A stretch of 64,000 nucleotides of DNA, from positions 682,001 to 746,000 of the forward strand of contig NZ_CP138332.1 of the NCBI RefSeq assembly GCF_033955345.1, written 5' to 3'. This DNA comes from Sphingobacterium bambusae (GTDB lineage: Bacteria > Bacteroidota > Bacteroidia > Sphingobacteriales > Sphingobacteriaceae). Shown here piece after piece: positions 1 to 9,227 of this stretch. The position numbers and the translations under genes were made by a program. The notes beneath the pieces are model-generated. The model ran no database searches, was not told the DNA's origin, and worked only from the letters and a program-made list of their open reading frames with translations. Numbering within the stretch: the stretch's first letter is position 1; every line of letters begins with the position of its first letter.

Positions 1-368
1 TTCGAAAAATCAAGTGCATTAATCGCAATCGTATGTCCGATTAAAGCCTCTTCACAGTTCTCTTCATTTAAATAGGCTGGAAAAATATTAATTTTTGCAT
101 CAGAGTTTATCGAAAGAAGGCGATTTTTTAATGCTGTTACTTTTAAATTGCTCACATCAGCTTCCAAGAAGTTTTGGCGATTGAGATTGGTTAGTTCTAC
201 TGCATCGCCATCTGCCAATGTGATATTTTCAAAGCCAAATCGAAGTGCGCACTCAGCAATAACGCTTCCGATGCCACATCCACCCAAAAAGATTGGAGTA
301 CTTTTAATTTTCTCCTGTTCATTTTCCTTTAGAAAAATTCGGTTTCTAGTGTATCTACTATCTGTCAT
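1..368 (-). CDS. ThiF/HesA/MoeB-type E1-like adenylyltransferase (partial, cut by window start)
   Basis: Proteins of this fold adenylate a C-terminal carboxylate on a ubiquitin-like protein or small peptide and may pass it to a thiol. The readable N-terminal part has the nucleotide loop GGCGIGS, then an acidic strand DGDAVELTNLNRQ, which matches the ATP-contacting Asp and the NLNRQ motif of the E1/ThiF fold. The C-terminal part lies outside the window. I chose the start at 368 (MTDSRYTRNRIFL) because that segment resembles the usual start just before the Rossmann loop. The frame stays open to an upstream ATG at 521, so a longer N-terminus is possible. It lies downstream of, and in the same direction as, a RadC/JAB gene. 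The fold is clear; substrate and role are unknown. Confidence 0.8.
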   Translation of the reverse strand, partial: MTDSRYTRNRIFLKENEQEKIKSTPIFLGGCGIGSVIAECALRFGFENITLADGDAVELTNLNRQNFLEADVSNLKVTALKNRLLSINSDAKINIFPAYLNEENCEEALIGHTIAINALDFS

Positions 369-559
369 ATGCCATGGTTTATATTCAAAAATAAGGCTAT
401 TTGATTCTTTCTTGACCACAACAAAGTGTAGTTTTATAACTTGACCAAAGCGAGCACTATCCCACCATGTACAGTTGTGGATAGCCCACCTTAAATGTAG
501 CGATAAGACAACATAGGTCATTTCCCCAAAAATCAAAAATGGATTTGGTTACAAAAGGA

Positions 560-1054
560 TTATAGGTCCCCTTCATCCCTAAAAGAGTAATAAGAATCTT
601 CGGTTAGGATTATATGGTCATTAAGTTGTATGGCCAGTAATTGGCCGGCATCTACTAATCTTCTAGTTAGTACTCTATCCGCGGAACTCGGTTCGCACGT
701 ACCACTCGGGTGGTTATGAGCCACTACGATGGAAGAAGATCTTGCTAAAAGCGCTGTAGAGAATACAATTCTGATATCGATCAATACCTGATCTAGACCT
801 CCCTCTGCTACTTTATAATAACCAATGAGATCAAGTTTGGTCGAGAAACATAGCAAGTAAAAGCTCTCTCGAATCGTCAGCTGATCTTCATCCCATATTG
901 ATCGCAGGATTTGGCTAACTTTTAGCGAGCTATTGATCTGCTTAAATCCAGGATCTTCCAACCTGATGGCTTTTTTGTAGCTCAATGTAAGTTCATTGGC
1001 ATAAATTCCTTTGTGCTGGTTGTTACGGTTCTGAAAATCTAATGTAGTTTGCAT
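560..1054 (-). CDS. RadC-like JAB/MPN domain protein
   Basis: A 164-residue single-domain RadC-type JAB protein, a metalloprotease-like zinc fold. The JAMM signature is complete: Glu63 in RESF, then H113-N-H115-PSG followed by the PSSAD segment with Asp126. It lacks the long helix-hairpin-helix N-terminus of full-length chromosomal RadC, as is usual for the short JAB proteins found on Bacteroidota mobile elements. RadC itself has no firmly established biochemical activity. The next gene downstream on the same strand is an E1-like protein, so a peptide- or conjugate-processing pair is conceivable, but that is inference. Standalone mobile-element cargo is the simpler reading. Confidence 0.85.
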   Translation of the reverse strand: MQTTLDFQNRNNQHKGIYANELTLSYKKAIRLEDPGFKQINSSLKVSQILRSIWDEDQLTIRESFYLLCFSTKLDLIGYYKVAEGGLDQVLIDIRIVFSTALLARSSSIVVAHNHPSGTCEPSSADRVLTRRLVDAGQLLAIQLNDHIILTEDSYYSFRDEGDL

Positions 1055-1950
1055 AATGAAAGGATTGAAGTGAAAAAATTATTAACACCTCATCCCTACG
1101 AGCCGAGAGATTGAAAAGCAAAGAAAAACGTCAAAAAATGACGAAGTGCAGGAGGCTCCAACTCTACCGGTTGGATACCCAATTTTTGATTTTTTTATTA
1201 AGATAAGACTGTGCTTGGGCGCGCATCAATCTGGCGAAGTAACTTTGTGTATAGATAATTTGCCCTCGGGATCCATTTTACCTATCGATCTCGGGATTCT
1301 AGATTACTATAAAAATCTATTGATAAATCGCACACCAGACGTTAGAAATTAACATTTCGTCTAATTACGAATTTCCAGTTTGAATGGTTCTATCAATTGC
1401 CTTACTCATTTCATCAAGAAACTTTGTGTAACTAATTTTCTTTCGTCTTTGGATATCTTAGATTCGATACACATTTTAAAAATCTATGTTCAAGCTGTCT
1501 TCAAGCACTTCAATTATTTACGTTTTAAACCAAAAAGTCTGACTGCTCGTTTTCAAAAAATTAAAACTCCGCAGCGCTATGTGAATGGGAAAAAGAGAAC
1601 AAATCATTTCAATTTTTGGAAACCTACTGAACTCCTTCTTATATCTTCATTTACATGTCAAGAATGTCGATACAAAAAGAAGCTTCGCTGAGACTGATTG
1701 GTTGATAAACAAAAGACCTAAGGAGAGTATTGCAAAATGGTTGCTTAAGGACGTTGCACTATAGCACAGACCATTTTTATCCGAAATCTAAAGTATTAAT
1801 AGTTATTTAAATGCAGACTGGCTGCTTGCATGCATAACATGTGAGTATCTGGCATTAACGACAGTAGAGCTGTAACAATGTTTTTTCTACGCTGCGAATA
1901 AAATCATTTTTTTTGTTAAAATCTTATTCTTATTCAAGAAATTAGCAGTA
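1055..1950. other. Gene-poor stretch
   Basis: Two open frames occur here on the + strand (1146-1352 and 1380-1691), but neither has a recognisable domain or plausible composition, and I do not call them genes. A short hairpin (CGTCA, loop, TGACG) lies at about 1128-1142. The last 250 bases before the FRG gene are very AT-rich and probably contain its promoter. No tRNA or attachment site could be defined. Confidence 0.5.
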
Positions 1951-3339
1951 ATGATAACGAATGAAAATCAGCTCAAAGAGGCCATAGAAAAGATTCAGTC
2001 CGCTTCTTCAAATACAAGCCTATTGCTGTTCCGCGGAGAGAATCAGAAATATGAGCAAATGCGATCTGGGAAAGCACGACCAAACGCATTTGACATACCT
2101 GAAATTGAAAACGGTTGGAATACTATAGTAGGTAGATTGATAAGAGATCAAAACAGATCTACTGAGTATAAGCAGTCTATTTTGCAACACTATGGATACC
2201 CTACATTCTATTTGGATTTGACCTGCGATCCATTAGTTGCAGCTTGGTTTTCTGTTTATAAATTTAAAAAACTGGAGCCAATAAAATGGATTGGGGAAAT
2301 TGGCTTTAGATTACATAACCGAACCACTTATGAGAAAATATATGATGGTGTCGGCTATTTGTATATTCTTGAAATTCCCAACTACAAAACATTTATTGAA
2401 AGCAATTTGCTTTTTGATATCAGTGACGAAGACTTGTTTATAAGACCAAAAAAACAGTCTGCTTTTTTAATGCTTGATAGAAATGACAATGTATGTAATC
2501 CTAATAATTTTGTGATTCACACGCTTAAAATCGATAGAAGTCAGTTTTCTAGTTCTTATGACATTTTAGATTTATTTCCACACCCAAGTGATGATAAGGG
2601 CTATAACAAACTACTGGATGTTCCATTTATTAAGAATTCCTTTTGTTACGTAACATCAGATGAGTCGACTGACCATGCCCCTGATTATATGACTTTGGAT
2701 TATTTTCATAGCCATAGCAAACGAATAATAGATATTCCTTTTTATTTAAAAGAAATAGACAATCTTTACAACATTAAACCAAAAACAAAAGATATAACAT
2801 TGTTTGAACCTATTCTTTTCAGAAATTGGAAACAGCTAGACAGGTTTAATTTGGCTGATTATTTCTCTGTTCCAAATGACGTTTTTCTTTCGGATGCGAC
2901 GAAAATTTCCCTTTCTCCAGCTGCGCTTTACAATTTATACAAAGCAGATTCACAAATAACTCTACAGTGGCCTAAGGTCAATTCAGACAATATTCTGTTC
3001 ATTAAGACAGAATATGCGCATGATGTAGCAGGTTATGAAGAACAGCCATATCTCGGGATATGGCTTTACAAATATTTGGATCAGATTATTGAAAGTTATA
3101 TAATCATAGAAGAAGATGGACGAAATGGGGTTATTAATATAGATCCTGGGAATACCTATATAGTTCGTAACGACGTTTTAAAAATTGCGGTACGAAAAAG
3201 TGAAGAGTTAGAAGATGATGTAGAAGTTAGGATTAGAATTATTAAACAGTTTTTTAAAATACATGGATTAATAGAAGATAACGAAGTTGCATTACTTCCA
3301 AATCCTTTTGACGTCGAAAACTGGCATATCTTATTATGA
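1951..3339 (+). CDS. FRG domain-containing protein
   Basis: A 462-residue protein with an N-terminal FRG domain. The name-giving triplet is at residues 27-29 (LLLFRGE), and the second conserved block at 79-100 begins QHYGYPTFYLDLT and continues DPLVAAWFS, matching the family pattern QHYG-P-LDWT-PL-A-F. The C-terminal 250 residues match nothing I recognise. FRG domains are found in mobile and anti-phage contexts and their biochemical activity is not settled. The stop overlaps the start of the next frame (ATGA at 3336-3339), which points to translational coupling. The gene sits alone among gene-poor DNA, consistent with an acquired accessory gene. Confidence 0.85.
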   Translation: MITNENQLKEAIEKIQSASSNTSLLLFRGENQKYEQMRSGKARPNAFDIPEIENGWNTIVGRLIRDQNRSTEYKQSILQHYGYPTFYLDLTCDPLVAAWFSVYKFKKLEPIKWIGEIGFRLHNRTTYEKIYDGVGYLYILEIPNYKTFIESNLLFDISDEDLFIRPKKQSAFLMLDRNDNVCNPNNFVIHTLKIDRSQFSSSYDILDLFPHPSDDKGYNKLLDVPFIKNSFCYVTSDESTDHAPDYMTLDYFHSHSKRIIDIPFYLKEIDNLYNIKPKTKDITLFEPILFRNWKQLDRFNLADYFSVPNDVFLSDATKISLSPAALYNLYKADSQITLQWPKVNSDNILFIKTEYAHDVAGYEEQPYLGIWLYKYLDQIIESYIIIEEDGRNGVINIDPGNTYIVRNDVLKIAVRKSEELEDDVEVRIRIIKQFFKIHGLIEDNEVALLPNPFDVENWHILL

Positions 3340-3737
3340 TAATAGCTGGAAATGCCTATCGATGCAGTAGAAGTGGAGGACAAAGACTATACATTAAATT
3401 CTTTGGTTTAGAAACTCAGGATTATAGCAGTATCATTCACGAAGCAAGTGTGATAAAAACCATTACGTATTCAAGCATTCCTTCAGATAAAGTCCAATTC
3501 AAGACTTCCGAGCCTGTTTCTACACTGAGTGTAGCTATAGCAGCCTCGCATCAGATCTTCGTTGATCCGAATACTCCCACAATGAACTTCACCATTGAAT
3601 TCTAGCTAGATGGGAAGAAAGTTGCCTCAGCAAGTGAAAACCCATTTCCATCAAACTCAACTGGCAAGGTTTATGTTTTTGATGTAAGCGATCTAAGCAA
3701 CATTATTGTCTCCGATCCACCCAGCTTTGAGAACTAA
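3336..3737 (+). pseudogene. Hypothetical protein coupled to FRG gene, interrupted by in-frame TAG
   Basis: The frame opens with an ATG overlapping the FRG stop codon. It reads 89 codons to a TAG at 3603-3605, then continues in the same frame for 43 sense codons to a TAA at 3735-3737. The extension reads like normal protein (LDGKKVASASENPF, then VYVFDVSDLSNIIV). The intact product would have been about 133 residues and seems rich in beta strands. I do not recognise the family. It is either a short 89-residue protein or, more likely, a gene broken by one substitution. The coupling to FRG suggests the two products worked together. Confidence 0.5.
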
Positions 3738-4913
3738 GCTCCTGATAGTTATGCTTAAAAAGTCTGTTGCTAAGCTAAGTCTTAGTTAACAATATCTTAA
3801 TTTGCTTCGGGTTTGATCATTTGAAAAATTTTCCTATTTTCACGCCGAGAATTAACGTTTGTCAGGCGGCGGGTTTATATTGCGAATCATTAAGCTGACA
3901 AACCGTGGCAGACAATTCGGGATATCAGCGCAGCGAGCCCCCCTTGTCTATTTTATTTAGCACAGAGGGGTATCATTGTAACTTTGGCTAAACTGTCGGT
4001 ACACACACTTTGGCGATATTCCAGTAGCCTACATCAACTCATCAAACGCTAATCCATACCAGAAATGGAACATTTAGTTTCAATTCGGACCACCTAAGCT
4101 TATTCAATGAAGCACGACCGTCTTTAATTTTTATTGTCCATATATATACTGTTTTTATGACAAAATCAAGCGACGGCTATTTGCAATACTTAAACCAATC
4201 TTAGGGAAAGGTAATGAAAAAAATTCATTGCCCAATATCCAATATATGCATCACGGGAAGTGAGTGAATTTGATACGCTAAAATTTTACGACGCAATTGA
4301 TCACACTTTATTGACATTATTTTGTAGGATTCGGATTCAGAAAAATAAAATAGGGAGCATAATCATCAGATGTGCATTTTTTGACATTAACCTAAAAAGT
4401 ATTATGTGGTACACTCCTATTTCTCGTTGAACCGATCACGCATTTATTCTAAAAAAGTAACATATATCACTTTTGATTCTACTAAAAAGGTTTACGTTTG
4501 ATCAATTGAGTGACCTCTCCCAAAGGCGCTATTTTTCATAAGCAAAGCTCCCCGCTCTTATGTGGGGAGCTATTTTGTAAACTGCTACAGTTTAATCATG
4601 TTTCCCTAAATTATGGTCAAATTGGCTAATTTCGAATTGCAGTTATGACTACGATATCTGCAGATACACATTGACGACCAATATGATGTAAAGTCATAAA
4701 AAGTAGAATATCAATCTAAATTTGTTAAAAGAATTTTTTTTTGAGAACATTGAAAATCATGACCTATGGCAACACGTTGTTGACAATTATCAACAACCAA
4801 TTTGCAAACGCAAACAAATCTATTTCGTAATTTCACTAAATTACCTTGTCATTGTCTAATATTTCAATCACCTAGCCTAGCAATACTATATCAAAGTAGC
4901 TTGTTCTAAAAAA
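3738..4913. other. Long gene-free stretch
   Basis: I see no supportable coding frame in about 1.2 kb. It contains a 9-bp inverted repeat (GTTTGTCAG at 3858-3866 and CTGACAAAC at 3894-3902) and a terminator-like hairpin at 4546-4571. Such length without genes in a dense bacterial genome fits decayed island DNA. Confidence 0.5.
4546..4571. terminator. Terminator-like hairpin
   Basis: AGCTCCCC at 4546-4553 pairs perfectly with GGGGAGCT at 4564-4571 around a 10-nt loop. It is followed on the + strand by ATTTTG, a weak U-tract. No nearby gene clearly uses it. Confidence 0.55.
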
Positions 4914-5099
4914 ATGTCTGTGAAGTTTGCAAACAATCCGTCGAATCAATTTACTACGCGCTGCCCATTCTGTGGAAAAGGGACTCTTATAGATCGTGTG
5001 CCTCGCCCATTTTTCATTAAAATCTTTTTCTTTTATCTGCCAATCCAGCGCTTTAAATGCTACAGTTGTGGAAGAAAGCCGCTTGTATTTAAAAGATAG
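4914..5099 (+). CDS. Small zinc-ribbon protein
   Basis: A 61-residue protein with two CxxC knuckles: C17-PF-C20 and C49-YS-C52. They are separated by a hydrophobic and aromatic segment (PFFIKIFFFYLPIQRF). Four cysteines in this arrangement suggest one zinc-ribbon site. Small ribbon proteins of this layout are frequent in Bacteroidota and mostly uncharacterised. It has no close neighbours and no clear ribosome-binding site. It could also be a chance frame, but the paired CxxC motifs argue for a real gene. Confidence 0.6.
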   Translation: MSVKFANNPSNQFTTRCPFCGKGTLIDRVPRPFFIKIFFFYLPIQRFKCYSCGRKPLVFKR

Positions 5100-5660
5100 A
5101 TTAGCTCAATTTGATTTTAAAATATGAATGTTCTCGAAGCGAAATTTTTTCGAGTGCAAAGAACCTACGATAACTATATCGAGTAATTTCTGTTACTCAC
5201 CAACGTTGCCAACTTGGCACTGCTTACAGCAGCCCTGTCTGCTAAACCAATCTGTCAGCGCAGCCTTTCTTTTGGGATAAACAGCTAGTGCAACAATGAT
5301 AAACATCTTTGTTTCCCTCTATCCCTAGCCAGATAAGATGCTAGTTTTAGTGGCAAGCTTTTCTGGAAAATAAGACAAAAAAGATAGCTGCCACGACTCT
5401 ACGGATCAAAAGTATACAAATTGTAAATGTAATTTCTACAAAACTTTATCAGAGTTTTTCAAGAACAAGGAATGATTATGCTAAAAAAATGCACGGCTTA
5501 TACGTAGCCAGACCACACTAAGACAAGAAATAGTAAAATACATTTGCTTTTTGCTACCTTCGAGTTTATATGCATCACTCAAGCAATGTTTGACCACAAT
5601 AGTCTATCAATTTTTGTATTTTGCACATATTTTTATCAAGTAGTATAGTTAATTTGTAAA
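5100..5660. other. Gene-poor gap with one doubtful 37-codon frame
   Basis: The only candidate is a minus-strand frame at 5193-5306 (start MFIIVALAVYPKRK, with a CCKQC cluster). It is preceded by a purine-rich GAGGGAAA before its ATG. I do not recognise it and give it low weight. The last 80 bases probably hold the promoter for the CPBP gene. Confidence 0.4.
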
Positions 5661-6386
5661 ATGGGCATTAAAGACTTTTTCCAATTTTTAGCTAGCAATC
5701 CAAATCTAATTCACACCAAACAAATGGATTTGAGACAGCGAATATATTTGGTAAGCAAAGTACTTTGCTCGATATATACTATTAAACTGCTGTTTACTAT
5801 CTTACAAATAACTTTGCTAGAAAATAAGATGGTTGATGACATCAAGGCAGTTAATATTTCAAGTACGGTTTTATTGGAAGCCGGGCCTATATTATTTCTT
5901 TTACAATTTCCTTTTTTAGGTCCCCTTCTCGAAGAATTAGGATTTAGAGCGATCTTACAGAAAGGTAGTGTCCTGACAGCTGCGGGTGTCTCCAGCATGG
6001 TGCTAGTACTAATAATCCTTTTGTTTAAAATACCAGTTTATTCAATTCGAGGGTCTAGCCTACTATCTATAAGTATTGCTTGTGCTTTTTTTCTCTTCTT
6101 GCTTAAAGCACCGAGTATCCTGTATAACATCATGGATATCAGAAACACCCATGCCCAAACTCTTCTATGGCTTAATGCTATTGCTTTCGCTCTTTGGCAT
6201 TATTACAATTTTGATTTCGAGCAAACCACTGCCTTTAGTGTCGCGTGGTACCTCACGCCGCATTTCATTACCGCCTTGATTTTAAGCTGGGTGTCGCTAA
6301 AAGCCGGTTTTTTTACGGCTTGCGCAGTCCATATATGTAACAATCTACTTCCTGCAGTCTTCTACATCTATGCTAATAGTGACTAA
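5661..6386 (+). CDS. CPBP family intramembrane metalloprotease-like protein
   Basis: A 241-residue polytopic membrane protein with the three CPBP (Abi) motifs: E91-E92-xxx-R96 in PLLEELGFRAIL, FxxxH with F176 and H180 in FALWHYYNF, and the C-terminal histidine/asparagine motif in AVHICNN (H224, N227). These form the active site in prenyl-protein-protease-like Rce1 relatives. Bacterial members are linked to bacteriocin immunity, processing, or unknown roles. At least six hydrophobic segments are visible. No bacteriocin precursor is apparent nearby, so the substrate is unknown. Confidence 0.88.
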   Translation: MGIKDFFQFLASNPNLIHTKQMDLRQRIYLVSKVLCSIYTIKLLFTILQITLLENKMVDDIKAVNISSTVLLEAGPILFLLQFPFLGPLLEELGFRAILQKGSVLTAAGVSSMVLVLIILLFKIPVYSIRGSSLLSISIACAFFLFLLKAPSILYNIMDIRNTHAQTLLWLNAIAFALWHYYNFDFEQTTAFSVAWYLTPHFITALILSWVSLKAGFFTACAVHICNNLLPAVFYIYANSD

Positions 6387-6426
6387 CGTAAGCGTTTGGA
6401 CTAACTTCCGAAAGACGATAAATTAA

Positions 6427-6597
6427 ATGGAAGATGATTATACATTAATTTGGTACAAAAAGCGCGCAAATGTAGAGCGCTATGTCTATAAAATATACCC
6501 AACCAAGTTTACCGAACTTTAGAATCGAGAAGAAAAAATTCAATTGGGGCACATTGATATAATAATAAAGCATATTAAAAAACATCTTAAAAATTAA
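6427..6597 (+). pseudogene. Small ORF interrupted by in-frame TAG
   Basis: The ATG at 6427 opens a frame of 31 codons that ends in a TAG at 6520-6522. The same frame then stays open to a TAA at 6595-6597, giving 56 codons overall. Both halves are charged and protein-like (MEDDYTLIWYKKRANVERY, then EEKIQLGHIDIIIKHIKK). No family is recognised. It may be a small gene broken by one substitution, or chance in AT-rich sequence. Confidence 0.3.
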
Positions 6598-6650
6598 GTT
6601 ATATTGGCTTAATAACTAACAGTATCATTATATCTAAAATTGCAAAACAC

Positions 6651-7091
6651 ATGACGATTGGAGAATATGTTAAAAAAAGAAACGGCGTCCCGTTTGGAGA
6701 CCCACGGTCATTAAAATATAATATACGAAGATCGCTAGGAGCGAAAAATTTTGCAACGTTTTGGAATTTTTGGAACCCAATTTTCGGATATTATCTCGGT
6801 AAATACATATTTAAACCCCTTACACAGTTAATTCATAGCTCCTTAGCATTAATGCTAACCTTTGTCATTTCCGGAGCGATCCACGATCTGTTCACAACTT
6901 TAATTCGAGGAAAATTATCAATCTTTTTCTGTATTTGGTTTTTTTTTATGTCTTTGGCTGTCGTGTTATCAAAATCGCTAAACTATGATTTATCTAGAAG
7001 TTCATGGATTAGCAGAGCGATCTCAAATTTATCAATAGTAATTTTCTGCGCTCTAATAACCATAATACTAAATAAAATAGTCTTAAGCTGA
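6651..7091 (+). CDS. Small polytopic membrane protein, MBOAT-like
   Basis: A 146-residue protein with a polar N-terminus (MTIGEYVKKRNGVPFGDP), then a FWNFWNPIFGYYLGKYIFKPL segment and three or four hydrophobic helices. The phrase SGAIHDLF, with a histidine inside a membrane segment, recalls the conserved His of membrane-bound O-acyltransferases. The protein is far shorter than a full MBOAT of 400 or more residues, so it may be a compact relative, a fragment, or unrelated. It stands alone downstream of the CPBP gene on the same strand. The call is tentative. Confidence 0.5.
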   Translation: MTIGEYVKKRNGVPFGDPRSLKYNIRRSLGAKNFATFWNFWNPIFGYYLGKYIFKPLTQLIHSSLALMLTFVISGAIHDLFTTLIRGKLSIFFCIWFFFMSLAVVLSKSLNYDLSRSSWISRAISNLSIVIFCALITIILNKIVLS

Positions 7092-7296
7092 AAAGTATCA
7101 AACTGAGGCTGGTTGTACCATTAATACGGCTTCCTTTTACCGAAAAAATTTAATAAAAAACTATTCTACCGTGTATTAGGAGAGAATCTTGATTTATGTA
7201 TAATGTAATAGTAGACGTTTTTTAATTACTAATTCCATCCAAATAGATGATCAAGTATATGATACTCCCCATTGATTAGACAGCTATATCAGTAAG

Positions 7297-8388
7297 TTAA
7301 GATACATTTTTTACTTTTTCACTATATTTTTCATCCGGTGTTATTTGTCCGATTTATTTGTGTCTTCTCTTGGAATTATAGAAGACGATATAGTCTATTA
7401 CCTGCCTGTAGAGATCTAAACCTCCACTCGGCAGTTTCAGGTATATCTTCTCGCTTTTGATTGATCCCCAGAACCTTTCTATGAAAATATTGTCCAGTGC
7501 TCTGCCTTTTCCGTCCATCGAAATCTGTACGTTGTTATCTCTGAGGACTTTGGTAAATACTGGGGAAGTAAACTGGGATCCCTGATCGGTATTGAATATT
7601 TCGGGTACACCGTATCCCTCCATGGCTTATATTAATACATCCCTGCACCACTCCACGTTCATCGTATTGCCCACGTACCAACCTACCATCTTCCTGTTTT
7701 ATACATCGATAATAGCAAGAAGGTACATAAATCCACGTAACATGGGGATATAGGTAATATCGGCCTGCCACACCTTATAGGGACATTCTATCTTCATCCC
7801 TTTGAGCAGATAGGGATATTTATAATCCGCTTTGTTGGCTTTGCTCAGATTCTTCTTGAGACAGATCGCCCGGTTCATCACATGGTAAAGGCGTCTTATA
7901 CGTTTTTCTCCTACCCAATGACCAAGGTCATACTTTAGGTATGCGACCATCCGCTCTATTCCATAGAAGGGGCAGTCAAAAAATTTCATGTCAATAAGCT
8001 TCATTAAATGCTGATTGTACAATGCCTTTCCTTTAGGCTTATAGTAATAATTACTGCGTGGTAAACCGATCAGTTTACACTGCTCCGAAACGCTGATCTT
8101 TTTTTCGGATGGGCAAACTAGCCTGCGTTTCTCTTCCATGCTCATTTTCCCAAGACTTTTTTTTAAAAAATCGACCTGTATCTGTAACTTTCCGATCTTG
8201 GAATAGAGTTCTTTTTCTTTTGAAACGTCCTGCTCTTCTTTCTTTTCTCGAGCAAAAACGTTCTCTGAATTGTCTAGAAACTCTCGCTTCCAGGTGTTAA
8301 TCTGTGTCGGGTGCAGTTCATACTTATCAGCCACAGTACATTTTCTTCCATCAACGATAAGATCATTCCTGAGATCAAGGAATGGCAA
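7297..8388 (-). pseudogene. IS3-family transposase remnant with three in-frame stops
   Basis: Read on the minus strand, a short HTH part (KYELHPTQINTWKREF) joins a coiled segment and an integrase core. The core has the first Asp in VWQADITYI, the second in FNTDQGSQF and the Glu in DNIFIERFWGS, so it is an OrfAB-like IS3 protein. The frame is broken by TAA codons at 7699-7701, 7627-7629 and 7354-7356, and the coding sense resumes in the same frame after each. The likely original residues are Tyr at the first (IDVxNRK) and Ser at the last (RRHKxIG). The N-terminus of the HTH is missing because the element is joined to an IS256 remnant near 8330-8345. It cannot make an active transposase. Confidence 0.85.
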
Positions 8389-9101
8389 TCAAGAAGCCTG
8401 GATTCTCTTTATACGATCGTGTGGATGGATGCTATGCACTACAAGGTAAAAGAAGACCATCGTTTTTTTTCTCGGGCAGTATACAATATCCTTGGCATTG
8501 ATCGAAATGGGTACAAGCATTTACTGGGAATGTATGTTTCGGAAAATGAGTGTGCTAACTTTTGCCTGAGTGTTCTGACCGATTTACAGAACCGGGGTGT
8601 GGAGGATATCTTAATAGCCTGTATTGATAATCTAAAAGGCTTTTCAGAAGCGATACAGAGTGTTTTTCCCGAAACCGAATTAAAGACCTGTGTCTTGCAC
8701 CAGATCCGTAATAGCTTAAAGTATTTGGCCAGTAAAGACCAGAAGATATTTATGAGCGGCCTAAAACGAATGTACCGAGCCGATACATTGGATCTTGCCG
8801 GACTGCGGATGGATGAACTTCAGGATAAATGGGGTGAAAAGTATCCGGCGGTCATCGACTCGTGGCGGCGTAACTGGAATCGTCTGACCACCTATAACCG
8901 ATACGATAAATCCATCCGAAAATTGATCTACAGCACCAATACGATCGAAGGATTCCATCCCAGATCCGTAAGTTCACTAAAACCAAATGTGCCTTCACTT
9001 CAGATATGGCCTTATCGAAACTGGTCTATTTAGCACATAAAAACATAAAGAAAAAATGGCCGATGCCACTGGTCAATCGGGGACTACGGCTCAGAAATTA
9101 G
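8340..9101 (+). pseudogene. IS256-family (mutator-type) transposase, 3-prime remnant
   Basis: Reads IVWMDAMHYKVKEDHRF with the first catalytic Asp, IACIDNLKGFSEAIQ with the second, and a C-terminal STNTIEGF segment, typical of IS256 transposases. About the first 40 percent is missing, replaced by IS3 sequence. Near 8955 the text differs from the copy at 25976-27158 by a one-base loss, which shifts the frame. The original frame then resumes and ends at a TAG at 9099-9101. Homology to the second copy extends past the stop to about 9144. Confidence 0.85.
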
Positions 9102-9149
9102 CGATTTGGTTTCCGGGAAGAATGGTGTGATATTTGCAATAAGCAAAAT

Positions 9150-9183
9150 GGCAGAATTACCGCGACGCAGCGGTAATTCTGCC
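9150..9183. terminator. Perfect 14-bp hairpin after the locus A peptidase
   Basis: GGCAGAATTACCGC (9150-9163) and GCGGTAATTCTGCC (9170-9183) pair without mismatch around a six-base loop. It lies 45 bases beyond the M16 stop codon. On the minus strand the hairpin is followed by ATTTTGC, a short U-run. It is the likely end of locus A transcription and also shields the locus from the IS256 remnant. Confidence 0.75.
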
Positions 9184-9227
9184 AATGACAAAGTTTGATT
9201 TACACTCCCAAATCAATATAATTAAGC

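Noticed and set aside
1..521. PRTRC-system ThiF protein
   Set aside because: The nucleotide loop and the N-terminus do not match what I recall of PRTRC ThiF proteins, and no other PRTRC genes are seen.
1146..1691. Two open frames of 68 and 103 codons on the + strand
   Set aside because: No recognisable domain, odd composition and no supporting context; probably chance in AT-rich DNA.
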